From the NCBI RefSeq assembly GCF_000427465.1, contig NZ_ATYB01000009.1:620001-684000 (forward strand): a stretch of 64,000 bases of DNA, given 5' to 3'. How positions within the stretch are numbered: position 1 is the stretch's first letter; each line of letters begins with the position of its first letter. A program made the position numbers and the translations under genes. This stretch comes from Sinorhizobium arboris LMG 14919 (lineage in GTDB: Bacteria; Pseudomonadota; Alphaproteobacteria; Rhizobiales; Rhizobiaceae). This document shows positions 50,329 through 58,998 of the stretch, one piece after another. Under the pieces are notes generated by a model that worked only from the letters and a program-made list of their open reading frames with translations, searched no databases and was not told the origin of the DNA.

Positions 50329-51390
50329 TCATGCCGTACCGTCGGCGATCTCCTGCGCTTCGGCTTTGATCGGCTTGTATTTGAAAGTGGCGCAGATAAC
50401 ACCGTGATCGCTGGTGCCGGCTTGCTTGTGGTCATCGGCATTGAGATGGTCATTGTTGACCGTCATGCCATCGAACATCCACACCCGCCGCCGTGAGTTG
50501 TCGTAAAATTCCTCGCTGACCAGAATGTGGTCGAGCGACTCCATGATGTCCTGATGGACATGGGTGTAGTAGACATCTCGTGTGCTGCGGTACTCCTGCA
50601 GGGTCTGGGCGGTGTAGAGGCTGACATCGCCGCCGCCAAGGGAATCTCCGACCAGATAGCGCGGCTGCTCGGTCAGGATGTTGGCGGTGTTGCTGTGCTG
50701 ACCATCATTGATGTCGCCGAGTACTACGACGGGAGTGCGGGTCCCTTTCATCTGCTCGGTCAGCATGAAGCGTAACGCCGCGGCCTCGGCCGTTCGGCGG
50801 ATCGTCGAGATCGCCGCACCGATGCTGGTCGCGTGCTTCTTGTAGATCGCCTCGTCGGCCTCGAACCAGTCTTCCCGGAAGACCTTGGTTGGCCCTTTCG
50901 ATTTGAAATGGCAGACATAGACGTGGATGGGTTCGTGATCCTCGCGCGGCCGTACCAGAAAATGCAGCACCGGGCGCGAGAAGCTCGGGATGGAAACGCT
51001 GATCGCCGGCGTCTGAGGATCGTCACCGGAACTCTTCAGCGTGAACCTTTCCGGAAAGCGTTCGATCCATTCAGGCTCGCCGATCATCAGCCCCTTGCGT
51101 ACGATAGCGGCGCAGACGATCCGTTTGCCGTTGGCATTCTCCGGGACGATCAAATCGTACTCGCCGGCTATCCCGGACTCGGTGAGCGCCCGTTCGATAG
51201 ACGCCGAGTGCCACAACTCCTGAAACCCGAAGATGTCGGGATGCAACAGGCGGATCGTGCGGCTGGTCCAGTCGATCTTGCGATCATACTCCTCCTGCGT
51301 CCAGCCGGTTTTGTCGGTGTAGATGGACAATCCCGGCTCGTTGAGATTGTAGAGATTGAACGTGCCGATGCTCATACGTTTAAGTTTCAT
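50329..51390 (-). CDS. Endonuclease/exonuclease/phosphatase (EEP) family protein
   Basis: A 353-residue EEP-fold hydrolase (DNase I/APE1/inositol-phosphatase superfamily). The metal-binding glutamate is in DIFGFQELWH near residue 55. GDIND near residue 235 holds the conserved D-x-N pair, and SDHGVI near residue 333 is the catalytic aspartate-histidine. The residue pattern SLDHILVS near 285 is also typical. ATG 51390 follows a strong GGAGGGG; the frame runs 48 codons further upstream without family similarity. There is no signal peptide, so it is probably cytoplasmic. The substrate (nucleic acid, phosphoester or lipid) is unknown. Confidence 0.88.
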   Translation of the reverse strand: MKLKRMSIGTFNLYNLNEPGLSIYTDKTGWTQEEYDRKIDWTSRTIRLLHPDIFGFQELWHSASIERALTESGIAGEYDLIVPENANGKRIVCAAIVRKGLMIGEPEWIERFPERFTLKSSGDDPQTPAISVSIPSFSRPVLHFLVRPREDHEPIHVYVCHFKSKGPTKVFREDWFEADEAIYKKHATSIGAAISTIRRTAEAAALRFMLTEQMKGTRTPVVVLGDINDGQHSNTANILTEQPRYLVGDSLGGGDVSLYTAQTLQEYRSTRDVYYTHVHQDIMESLDHILVSEEFYDNSRRRVWMFDGMTVNNDHLNADDHKQAGTSDHGVICATFKYKPIKAEAQEIADGTA

Positions 51391-52035
51391 AAGTCCCCTC
51401 CATTGCGTCTTGTTCAAGTTCCTGCCGGTCAACTGTATCAGAGCCTGAGGACGGCTGAATGACGAACCCCAAATGCGGCGGGGACCGCGGTTCGTCGCTT
51501 GGCATGTCAGTAATCTCGAGGGCAAAACCTCCATGAAGCCGACGGCGAGACCATCGTTCAGTCAGCGGCGCCGTAGTGGCTGCCGAACGTCGACTTCCCG
51601 CAGTTGGGCCGCCAAGCCGATCAGATCGTCGGCATTCGAGCAGATTCGTTGGCGGCTCGCAGGAGCGCGACCGTCGAACGCAATTCCTGGATAAGGTTTC
51701 GCCCGCCTGTGCCGAGCGAAGGCTGATCCGGACCGGGATGGCGATTCGCTGAGCGGAGATCGACCCGTTTGCCGGCCCTCGCCATCCTCGCACTTCTGGT
51801 TTCGGCCGACCCACGACACTGATGAGGGCAAATCTCGACCAGGTCCTCGGCAGCCTGCACGCTAGATGGCACGGTTTGCCCCTCTCAGCGGCCATTCAAA
51901 AAGGCGGCGCACTCGGGCATGAGCTAATCCTGCAGCCGCAGTTGCAGCCCGTTGCAGCATGTCTTCGTTTATGTAGACTGCAACCTACGCCATAGGTCCT
52001 TCCCGCTCCCCGCTTGACGCTTTCACGAGAACGCG
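51391..52035. other. Gene-poor interval
   Basis: About 645 bases between the divergent EEP and GNAT genes. Several overlapping frames of 70-110 codons exist on both strands, none with a recognisable domain. It may contain decayed coding DNA. No repeats are evident. Confidence 0.35.
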
Positions 52036-52521
52036 ATGCCCCGCCTACAGACGCAGCTCTACGCCATCTCGGATCTTCGTGATCAGCCCGACTTCTGCTC
52101 CACGGTTGCGGAGCGCGTTTGGCGGGCCTGGTGGGAAGAAGCAGGCCACCCGCTCGAACGTGTGGCCGAGCATATGGAGGAAATGCTGGATGATGGAACG
52201 TTGCCCTTCGGCCTCGTTGCCCACGGTGGAGCAAAGTATTTGGGATCGACCCTGATCATCTCCTGTGACCTGGACGATCGTCCGCAATATGCGCCTTGGG
52301 TGGCTGCCGTATGGGTCGAAGCCGAACATCGGGGTCAGGGGATCGGCAGAGCTCTTGTCCGTCATGCAGCCGAGTCGGCGTTCAGCTTGGGTTACGACAT
52401 CGCCTATCTGTGCGCGTTGCCGGAAAAGCAGTCTTTCTACGAAGCATTTGGCTGGCATCGCCTCGAAGAAAATGTTGGCCCCCATGGGCTCACGGTCCTT
52501 ACATTTTCGCGGGGAGTCTAA
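52036..52521 (+). CDS. GNAT family N-acetyltransferase
   Basis: A 161-residue acetyl-CoA-dependent acetyltransferase. Motif A is AVWVEAEHRGQGIGRALVRHA near residue 92, with the R/Q-x-x-G-x-G/A pyrophosphate loop as RGQGIGRA. Motif B follows near residue 130 (YEAFGWHRLEE). The domain fills the whole protein. The acceptor is unknown. It is apparently monocistronic. Confidence 0.9.
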   Translation: MPRLQTQLYAISDLRDQPDFCSTVAERVWRAWWEEAGHPLERVAEHMEEMLDDGTLPFGLVAHGGAKYLGSTLIISCDLDDRPQYAPWVAAVWVEAEHRGQGIGRALVRHAAESAFSLGYDIAYLCALPEKQSFYEAFGWHRLEENVGPHGLTVLTFSRGV

Positions 52522-52919
52522 CTCCGCCAAGTGAAAGCGAGCCCCCGCGTCCAGGACCCATTTTGGACTTCACCCTCCGGGGGCAAGTAAACTTCAAGGA
52601 TTCGGAGAGAGAAACTTTTAGTGCGTCCGATCGTGGTCATACCGACAAGACCCGGTCCTCCAGGCTCCCCGGCAGATCCTCAGCAACATCAATGGAAACC
52701 AATCGGTGCAGGGACCTTACGCGGGTTCACAGCGATTGTCCGTTTGTCGTCCGTTTCCGGATTCCACCCTGCCTGCGACGGATCTGGACCGGAAAGATCG
52801 ATTCTGAACGGGCGCCGGACATGACGAACGGGACGATTGAGCCCAAACCAGACCTTGAGCCTGGATTTCACTTATGGTCAGTAGGAGCAGCAAGTAAAGG
52901 GGGGATCGGCTGACAGAGC
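52522..52919. other. Gene-poor interval
   Basis: About 400 bases between two GNAT genes. A 30-codon frame at 52821-52913 and longer overlapping frames show no recognisable family. No repeat or terminator is clear. Confidence 0.35.
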
Positions 52920-53399
52920 ATGAATTTCAGAAACGCGATAAAAACTGACGCCTCAAGCTTAGCCGCCATCTCGATTGAAGTGTGGCTTGGAACATACATC
53001 CGTAAGGGAGTTAACGCCTTCTTCGCGGACTACGCTATGTCCGAATTCACGGTTTCTCGATTTGAAGCGATCCTGGGAAACAAGGACGAACAAATCATCG
53101 TTTCAGAGAACGAAGAGGGCATCGACGGCTTCGTTCGGATCACATCCGGAAAAATGGCACCTGTTCAGGGCTGCTCCACAACGGAAATCAGCACTCTGTA
53201 CGTTCAACCGAGGCACCACGGGAAAGGAATCGGTAAGGGCCTGCTGAACGAAGCGTTGCGCAAATGCGCCGACGACGGGGTCCCGTTGTTGTGGCTGGCC
53301 GTTAATTCGGAGAACACTTCTGCCATCAGTTTCTACCTGGCGCAGGGTTTCCGGAACGTCGGCCAAACTCACTTTCGAATACAAGAGCAAGCTATCTGA
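52920..53399 (+). CDS. GNAT family N-acetyltransferase
   Basis: A 159-residue acetyltransferase. Motif A reads LYVQPRHHGKGIGKGLLNEAL near residue 92, with HHGKGIGKG as the acetyl-CoA loop. It is followed by LWLAVNSENTSAISFYLAQGFRNVG near residue 122, the typical motif B with the conserved N-x-x-A-x-x-F-Y. It is only distantly similar to the GNAT protein 400 bases upstream, so not a recent duplicate. The acceptor is unknown. Confidence 0.9.
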   Translation: MNFRNAIKTDASSLAAISIEVWLGTYIRKGVNAFFADYAMSEFTVSRFEAILGNKDEQIIVSENEEGIDGFVRITSGKMAPVQGCSTTEISTLYVQPRHHGKGIGKGLLNEALRKCADDGVPLLWLAVNSENTSAISFYLAQGFRNVGQTHFRIQEQAI

Positions 53400-53700
53400 A
53401 CGAAATCCTCTCGCGTCCAGTGTAGGTTGGGGTAGCCAGGCAATTTGCCGAACTGGGTTTGCAGCCGCCCCTCTTCGTCGGCAGCCTGAGGTTCATGCAT
53501 TTGTGCGACGTCAGCTCCTGGGGCTTCGTTGGAATGCCCCGTTCCTCGACGTAGACTGGGCTCGCAACAACGATCATCCGTTGATAGGGGCTGATGCTGA
53601 CGGAGATCATGCCTTGTGACACGATCTCCCAAGTCGAACGCCCGCGTCGAACCGATCGGCGACGATGTCCGTCGCGACAAGGATGAGGGAAACGTGTGAT
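53400..53700 (-). pseudogene. Remnant of a LysR-family regulator next to lysE
   Basis: On the minus strand the central part of a LysR substrate-binding domain is readable: LILVATDIVADRFDAGVRLG in one frame, then EIVSQGMISVSISPYQRMIVVAS and PVYVEERGIPTKPQELTSHKCMNLRLPT in the next. The join near 53620 needs one extra base at a GGGAG run. The DNA-binding N-terminus and the C-terminus are missing. It is divergent from a LysE-type exporter gene, the usual place for its regulator, so it was probably the lost regulator of that exporter. Confidence 0.8.
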
Positions 53701-53760
53701 CCCTTGTTTTCGCCACCACGATGTGGCTTCTATCAGAGAAGCGAAGCAAAGGGGGACATC

Positions 53761-54390
53761 ATGCCGGATCTGACCATGTGGGGACTGTTTGTCGTGGCTT
53801 CGCTGGTGCTGCTGTTGACGCCCGGCCCGGCCGTGCTCTTCATCGTCGCACGATCGATCCAACAGGGTCGAACTGCGGGATTAGTCTCGGTGATGGGCAT
53901 TCACCTCGGGACCATCGTGCACATTGTTGCAGCGGCAATCGGTCTCTCCGCCCTCATCGTCTCGTCGGCGCTGGCCTTCGCCATCGTGAAGTATCTCGGC
54001 GCGGCCTACCTGGTGTGGATAGGCATCCGCACCTTCATGGCCAAGGAACTCGACCCCGAACTACCGGTGGTCGCCGCAGAGCCGCTGCGCCGAGCCTTCC
54101 GCGATGGCTTTGTGGTCAACCTCTTTAATCCGAAAACGGCGATCTTCTTCCTCGCCTTCCTGCCGCAATTCGCCGATCCCGCACGGGGCGCGCTGCATTG
54201 GCAGATCCTCATCCTCGGCTTCACCTTCATGGGGCTAGGCATCATGAGCGATGCGGTCTTCGCGCTGGTAGCTGGCACCGCCGGCGATTTCCTTCGCCGC
54301 AGCCGGCGCTTTCAGCAATTTCTGCGCTGGTTCTCCGGTACCTCGTTCATCGGCCTTGGGGCAACCGCAGCATTGGCGACGAATAAGTAA
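53761..54390 (+). CDS. LysE/RhtB family amino acid exporter
   Basis: A 209-residue inner-membrane exporter with about six hydrophobic segments. The family motif LLLTPGPAVLFIVARSIQQGRTAGLVSVMGIHLG lies near residues 18-50, and NLFNPKTAIFFLAFLPQF near residue 120 is also characteristic. ATG 53761 is preceded by AAAGGGGGA at the right spacing. The frame is open 32 codons upstream but without family similarity. It exports amino acids such as threonine, homoserine or lysine. The divergent regulator gene is broken, so regulation may be lost. Confidence 0.92.
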   Translation: MPDLTMWGLFVVASLVLLLTPGPAVLFIVARSIQQGRTAGLVSVMGIHLGTIVHIVAAAIGLSALIVSSALAFAIVKYLGAAYLVWIGIRTFMAKELDPELPVVAAEPLRRAFRDGFVVNLFNPKTAIFFLAFLPQFADPARGALHWQILILGFTFMGLGIMSDAVFALVAGTAGDFLRRSRRFQQFLRWFSGTSFIGLGATAALATNK

Positions 54391-54705
54391 TCGACCCGGT
54401 TTCCGGCGCGCTGCGCCGATTGCGGACGCTCGACGATCTCGCTCCCCGCCTCGCAGCGAGGTCGCGGCAGGGAGCGCCGATCAGCGCCTTGCCAGATAGA
54501 GTGAAGACATCATTTCCAGTATAGTCAGAGTTTGTGGAACGTCGGTGATGCGTTCAGGGTGACCGAGGCGGGTTAAAAGGACAGGAATCCCGGCTTGGAC
54601 GGTCGAATGGCGTGCCGAACCATACTGCGCGGCCTCTTCACCGCGCGCCATGCTGCCTCCGACGGGTGATGCGTTGTTCGCCTGGACACGATAGAGGAAC
54701 ATTCC
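54391..54705. other. Intergenic region with GC-rich hairpins
   Basis: Contains CGCTCCC at 54440-54446 matched by GGGAGCG at 54470-54476, enclosing a perfect CCTCGC-A-GCGAGG hairpin (54449-54461). It may be part of a terminator for the exporter gene. No T tract is obvious and no gene is supported. Confidence 0.4.
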
Positions 54706-55398
54706 ATGGGAGACCGAAAGCGTCCGCTGCAAACCGGAGAACCAGCGCCCTCGTTCGTGCTTCCCGCGGCCAACTTCGAAGGAATGGTCTCTCTCGCCAG
54801 TCTGCGCGGTCGCCCGTTCCTGATCGGCTTTTTTCGCGGGCTGCACTGCCCGTTTTGCCGGCGTCAGGTGGAACAGCTTGCCGGCGTACAGCCGGCCCTG
54901 CTGACCGCCGGGATAGAGACCCTGGCCGTTATCAACACTCCGGTGGAACGCGCCCGTCTTTACTTTCGACACCGTCCAACGCCGGTAGTGCTTCTGTGCG
55001 ACCCGGATTGCAGCACGCATGGGGCTTTCGGCGTGCCGCGTGTGGAGTTTCTGCCCGATGGCAGCAGCGAGCGTCCTGAATGGCCCCACCGCACAACCGT
55101 GGCGCAGTTCGAAGCCGCCCGCATCAACCCTGCCGGCGAGCTTGCGGAACCTGTGCCTCCTATGGAAGCCAATGTTGTGCTCAACGCCAGGGACGGCTTC
55201 GAGCTTGACGAGGCTGACAATGCGATCCTGGCGAAGCACGGCACTCAGCTCGTCGGGCACTTCCTCGTTGACGCAGCTGGCCTTATCAGCTGGGCGCAAA
55301 TTGAGGCGACGGATGGACCGAACAACCTTTGCATATTCCCGACCGCGGCGCAGATCCTGGCGGCTGCTGATAGCCTGGGACGCCAGACGAGGCCGTAG
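54706..55398 (+). CDS. Redoxin/peroxiredoxin-like protein (AhpC/TSA fold), second paralogue
   Basis: A 230-residue thioredoxin-fold protein, paralogous to 42020-42676. It opens with TGEPAPSFVLPA. The candidate active-site motif is GLHCPFCRRQVEQLA near residue 50, and the FRHRPTPVVLLCDPD stretch near 84 is shared in position. It keeps one extra cysteine at DPDCSTHG that the paralogue lacks (DPELSTHQ). The stop codon overlaps the end of an etfA remnant on the other strand, so insertion of this gene may have cut that remnant. Confidence 0.86.
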   Translation: MGDRKRPLQTGEPAPSFVLPAANFEGMVSLASLRGRPFLIGFFRGLHCPFCRRQVEQLAGVQPALLTAGIETLAVINTPVERARLYFRHRPTPVVLLCDPDCSTHGAFGVPRVEFLPDGSSERPEWPHRTTVAQFEAARINPAGELAEPVPPMEANVVLNARDGFELDEADNAILAKHGTQLVGHFLVDAAGLISWAQIEATDGPNNLCIFPTAAQILAAADSLGRQTRP

Positions 55399-55526
55399 TC
55401 GGCGACCGGCAGGATGATTTCCTTGAACTTCTCCGAGGAGCCGAGCGCCCGGCCGCCGGAGATGATCTTCGCCGAGGTCAGTTCCGGCCGGTCGGAGGAC
55501 GACAGCGCATCGGAAACATGGGCAGA
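55395..55526 (-). pseudogene. Remnant of electron transfer flavoprotein alpha subunit (etfA)
   Basis: The minus strand reads VSDALSSSDRPELTSAKI, then SGGRALGSSEKF and EIILPVADY. This is the FAD-domain segment of EtfA around the conserved TSAKIIVSGGRALGS. Only about 43 codons remain, one residue of the canonical stretch (V) is missing, and no etfB lies nearby. It ends exactly at the stop of the redoxin gene. Confidence 0.75.
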
Positions 55527-55620
55527 GAGGCCGGGCTATCCCGGCCTGAGTGCCGCTTGCGATGGGCAAGCCGTAAGCCTGTTGCGGCTCCGGCGGCCCT
55601 CGTCAGGGGGGCAGCGTGCC

Positions 55621-58596
55621 TCACTCCTCCGCCGGCCCGTAGAGACCGAGCTGCTCCAGCAGCACCCGCTGCCGGTTGACATTTTCGGCGAGGAGGCCGG
55701 TATAGCGATCGATCATCCGGCCACGGTGGCTCGGATCGGAAACGCCAGAGAGCGCGCCCAGGATCGCCGCGACCTTTTCCGACGTCTGCCGCAGTTCCTC
55801 CAGATGCTCCGCCCTGCCGCCGACTTCGGCGACGACCTGCTTCGTCACCCGGCCGATGCCGGCTGGCGTCCGGCTGCCGGCCGACACGTAACCCTCCGGC
55901 AGATCGCCCTTGAGATTGGTGACCGACTTGAAGCGGATGACGTCGAAGATCTGGTCGACCGCCTGCTTCGCACCGGTTACCCGCGAAGGATGGTCGGTGT
56001 CGGCAGCAGCATGCGGCAGCAGCTCGAGCTTGCCCTTGTGCTTCTCTTCGAGCGGCAGGTAAGGCAGCATCGGTCCGCTGAGCTTGCCGGTGGCGGCGTC
56101 CCTGAAGAGGTCGGCGTCGATCGCCGCGTGCGCGATCTTGCCGGACGAGAGCGCCTCGTCGAGGGCCTTGGCATCGACGACCTCGCCCCGGTCGTAGTTG
56201 ACCAGCACCGCGCGGTCGTTCATAGCGCCGAGCACCGTCGCATCGACAGTTCCGGCGTTGGAATAGACGCCGGTCGCCGCGTCAAGGCGGCCGAGGCCGA
56301 TGTGGACGGAGAGCACGTCGGCACCGGACGCCGCCGCGACCGGGCTTGCAGCGTATTCGAAGCCTTCCGCTTCGATCCAGCGCTTGTGATGCTCACGGGC
56401 GTAGATCGCCACCTTCATGCCGAAGGCCCTGGCGAGCTTGGCGACTTCGCGACCGATATTGCCGTAGCCGAGAACGGCGATCTTGCGGCCCTCGAGCTTG
56501 GCCGTCGGAAAATCCTTGAGCTGGCGGCCTGTGTCGAAGTCACCCTCGGTGACCATGCGGTGCAGCCTGTCGACCGGCAGGTCGGGAACGACCTTCAGGA
56601 TCGCCTTCATCGCCATTTGGGCGGTCGCCCGGCTGTTGATACCAGGCGTGTTCATCAGGGGCGCAGTGCCGCCCTCACCATTGCCGCCGCCCCAGGAGGC
56701 CGAGCCCATATTGCCGGTGCCCGCACCGATGCGCACGCCGCCGAGCGGAAAGACCGAGGCCTTCGGAATGAAGGTCGCCGCCGCTATCAGCGCGTCGTAC
56801 TGGCCCTTGTCGGTCTGCGGCAGGATCTCCGCCTCGGTGCTGAGGTTCGGCTGATAGAAGAAATGGATGCGGCCCTTTTCAAGGCCTGCGCGATCGCCGA
56901 CCGCGCCGAGATGGAAGATGCCGCCCTTTTCCTCGATATAGGTCCTGACCTCGCTATGGTCAGGCTCGCCGTCAGCGCCAAAGCGCAGGCCGACCAGATC
57001 GGCGATCAGCACCGTGTAGGCACGGTTCGGATCGTCCTTGCGGACGGCGCCTTCGGTCTTGGCCGGTGCCTCGAAGGTCACGCCGTGCTTTTCCAGCTCC
57101 TCTTCGAGAACGACGATCTTGGCGCGCAGATAGGCATATTGGAGATTCTCCAGCAGCGCGACGACATCTTCCGGCTCGCGGATGCCGCCGACCCAGGCGC
57201 GGTAGTCGCCGGGCGTGCCTGGAAAGGCATTGACGTACCGGGCCGCGTCGAGGCCGGGCTCGTACTCGCCGTTCGGATGGGTAATGCCCTCATACCCGAG
57301 CAGTTGCTTCGAACGGGCGATGATGCGGGCATGGATGTCGGGATCGGTGATGCCGTCGTCTTCGACCTTCAGCAGCGTCACCGCCGCGCCGCGCCGCTCG
57401 GAATCGTTGACAGTCAGTGACAGAAGCGGATGCGACGCGACCCATTCGTCGATCACCTTGCGGTTGGCGGCGGAGCGGCGGTTGAGGTCAACGACGGAGC
57501 CAACGCGCGCCTCCGACTGCAGCAGGCCAAACGTGGTCTCGGCAAAGGCGAGCGCGCTGTACGTGTTGATAACGCCGCCAAGCATGCGGTCTTCGGCAGC
57601 ATCGTAGAACGGCCCTGCGTCGACGGAGCGTTTGGCCGAAAACGGCTGCCTGGGATCGATCGGCGGCGCGATCTTCAGCTGGCGCGGGATCGCCCAGGCA
57701 GGGTCTTGCTGGTTCCGCTCGATCAATGCCAGGGCATGCGGCGTGAAGGAGGCGACAAAATAGCCGGAAACCCCGCCGATTGCCTTCTGGAACGGCATGA
57801 AAAGGCAGCACTTCGCCATGACGGCGGAAACCAGTTCGGGCTCCCACGGCATGGCGCCGAGCATCGAGGTGGCATCGAATACTGCGTGGCGGTTTGCCGG
57901 ATCACCGTCTATCCACCGCAAGAGTTCGCGGATCTCGCGGCTGGTATAGGCATTGGCTCCGGTCGTCTCGTGGCCGACTCCGACGAAAATCGAGACGTCG
58001 AGGGCCGAGAGCTCTTCGGCCGCCGGGATCACGCCTTCCGAGGAGGCGAAATGGATGCGGCTCTCGCAACCTTTTTCAGCAAAGCGCTGCATCTCGATCA
58101 GCTGGGTGGCCCAGGACTGGCGGAAGAATCCGGCGGCCTTCGACGGATCGCTCTCCGGCCGCGGCGTATCGACATAGATGCGTTGGGAACCGTCGTTGGC
58201 GTTCATCAGGTGCTGGACGCAGACGGTGAAGCCGCTGTGGCCGCCGCCGAGCCCCACGGCCATGCGGTTCGTCTTCGGAAAACCGAAATAGCGATGGATC
58301 GCCCGCATCATGTCAGTCAGAATCTTGTCCGCCGGATAGCCGCGGTGCATGCTGCGCGAAATCTCGGCAGTGGTGAAACCGCCGATATCGTTGCCCCTGT
58401 CGTCGAATTTGCGATAGGTCTTCTCGATCCAGGCATCGAAGGCGATGCGCCGCAGACGGCTGTCCACTTCGTCGGTGGTCGCATCGGTGATCGGGCCGAC
58501 GCCGAAGAACGGATTGGAAGGCAGCCTCGGCGCGCCCGATTTGGTCAGTTGGAGTGCCTTCAGTCGCTGTTCCTGCATCTGCGCGATATTCATCAT
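55621..58596 (-). CDS. Fusion of a SerC-like aminotransferase and a SerA-like 2-hydroxyacid dehydrogenase
   Basis: A 991-residue protein with two complete-looking enzyme domains. Residues about 15-490 form a class V PLP aminotransferase close to phosphoserine aminotransferase: NPFFGVGPIT near residue 28, GLGGGHSGFTVCV near 112, the Schiff-base lysine in FMPFQKAIGGVSGYF near 270. Residues about 520-960 are a D-isomer-specific 2-hydroxyacid dehydrogenase: MNTPGINSRATAQ near 665, the NAD Rossmann VLGYGNIGREVAKLA near 730, catalytic Arg in NYDRGEVVD near 825, and the catalytic His in LLPHAAADT near 880. The fusion would channel 2-oxo acid and amino acid between the two steps (3-phosphoglycerate/serine or glycerate/hydroxypyruvate/serine). 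ATG 58596 is chosen by alignment; the ribosome site is weak. Confidence 0.85.
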   Translation of the reverse strand: MMNIAQMQEQRLKALQLTKSGAPRLPSNPFFGVGPITDATTDEVDSRLRRIAFDAWIEKTYRKFDDRGNDIGGFTTAEISRSMHRGYPADKILTDMMRAIHRYFGFPKTNRMAVGLGGGHSGFTVCVQHLMNANDGSQRIYVDTPRPESDPSKAAGFFRQSWATQLIEMQRFAEKGCESRIHFASSEGVIPAAEELSALDVSIFVGVGHETTGANAYTSREIRELLRWIDGDPANRHAVFDATSMLGAMPWEPELVSAVMAKCCLFMPFQKAIGGVSGYFVASFTPHALALIERNQQDPAWAIPRQLKIAPPIDPRQPFSAKRSVDAGPFYDAAEDRMLGGVINTYSALAFAETTFGLLQSEARVGSVVDLNRRSAANRKVIDEWVASHPLLSLTVNDSERRGAAVTLLKVEDDGITDPDIHARIIARSKQLLGYEGITHPNGEYEPGLDAARYVNAFPGTPGDYRAWVGGIREPEDVVALLENLQYAYLRAKIVVLEEELEKHGVTFEAPAKTEGAVRKDDPNRAYTVLIADLVGLRFGADGEPDHSEVRTYIEEKGGIFHLGAVGDRAGLEKGRIHFFYQPNLSTEAEILPQTDKGQYDALIAAATFIPKASVFPLGGVRIGAGTGNMGSASWGGGNGEGGTAPLMNTPGINSRATAQMAMKAILKVVPDLPVDRLHRMVTEGDFDTGRQLKDFPTAKLEGRKIAVLGYGNIGREVAKLARAFGMKVAIYAREHHKRWIEAEGFEYAASPVAAASGADVLSVHIGLGRLDAATGVYSNAGTVDATVLGAMNDRAVLVNYDRGEVVDAKALDEALSSGKIAHAAIDADLFRDAATGKLSGPMLPYLPLEEKHKGKLELLPHAAADTDHPSRVTGAKQAVDQIFDVIRFKSVTNLKGDLPEGYVSAGSRTPAGIGRVTKQVVAEVGGRAEHLEELRQTSEKVAAILGALSGVSDPSHRGRMIDRYTGLLAENVNRQRVLLEQLGLYGPAEE

Positions 58597-58998
58597 GATC
58601 TGCCTATCTGTTTGCGAGGCGTGAGGATGCGGGAATAGTGGATCGAACACTTCAGAAACGAGACCTCATATGCGCCGAACAGCACGCGGAATGCGTCATG
58701 GCTTCGCCTGCGATTGGCGGTCTTTCGGCCTTCGGACCGTCGTAAAGGCTCCAAGGATGTGCGGAAACGATGCGGTGTGCCAGCGAACCGCCTCCGGAAC
58801 ATCCGCCTGAGGTGCGAGGAATCGCAGAAACCGCTTTCCGCTGTAATCAGAGAGCATAGCGCTGGCTTCCCGCAAAATAACGCTAACGTAGAACGAAGCG
58901 AGGCGAAAACATCTCCGGCGGAAGCCGCCAAGCAGCTTGGCATCAGCCGCCCTGCCCGGCGCTACTTCGCTCTTTCACCCTCAACGCCGCAAGCCATC

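Noticed and set aside
51391-52035. Possible small genes between EEP and GNAT genes
   Set aside because: Frames of 70-110 codons lack ribosome sites and family motifs.
54440-54476. Rho-independent terminator after lysE
   Set aside because: Strong GC stems but no T run follows; kept only as a note on the intergenic region.
55414-57420. Long plus-strand open frame of 668 codons opposite the fusion gene
   Set aside because: It is exactly antisense to a gene with clear enzyme motifs, has no family motif of its own and a composition typical of high-GC shadow frames.
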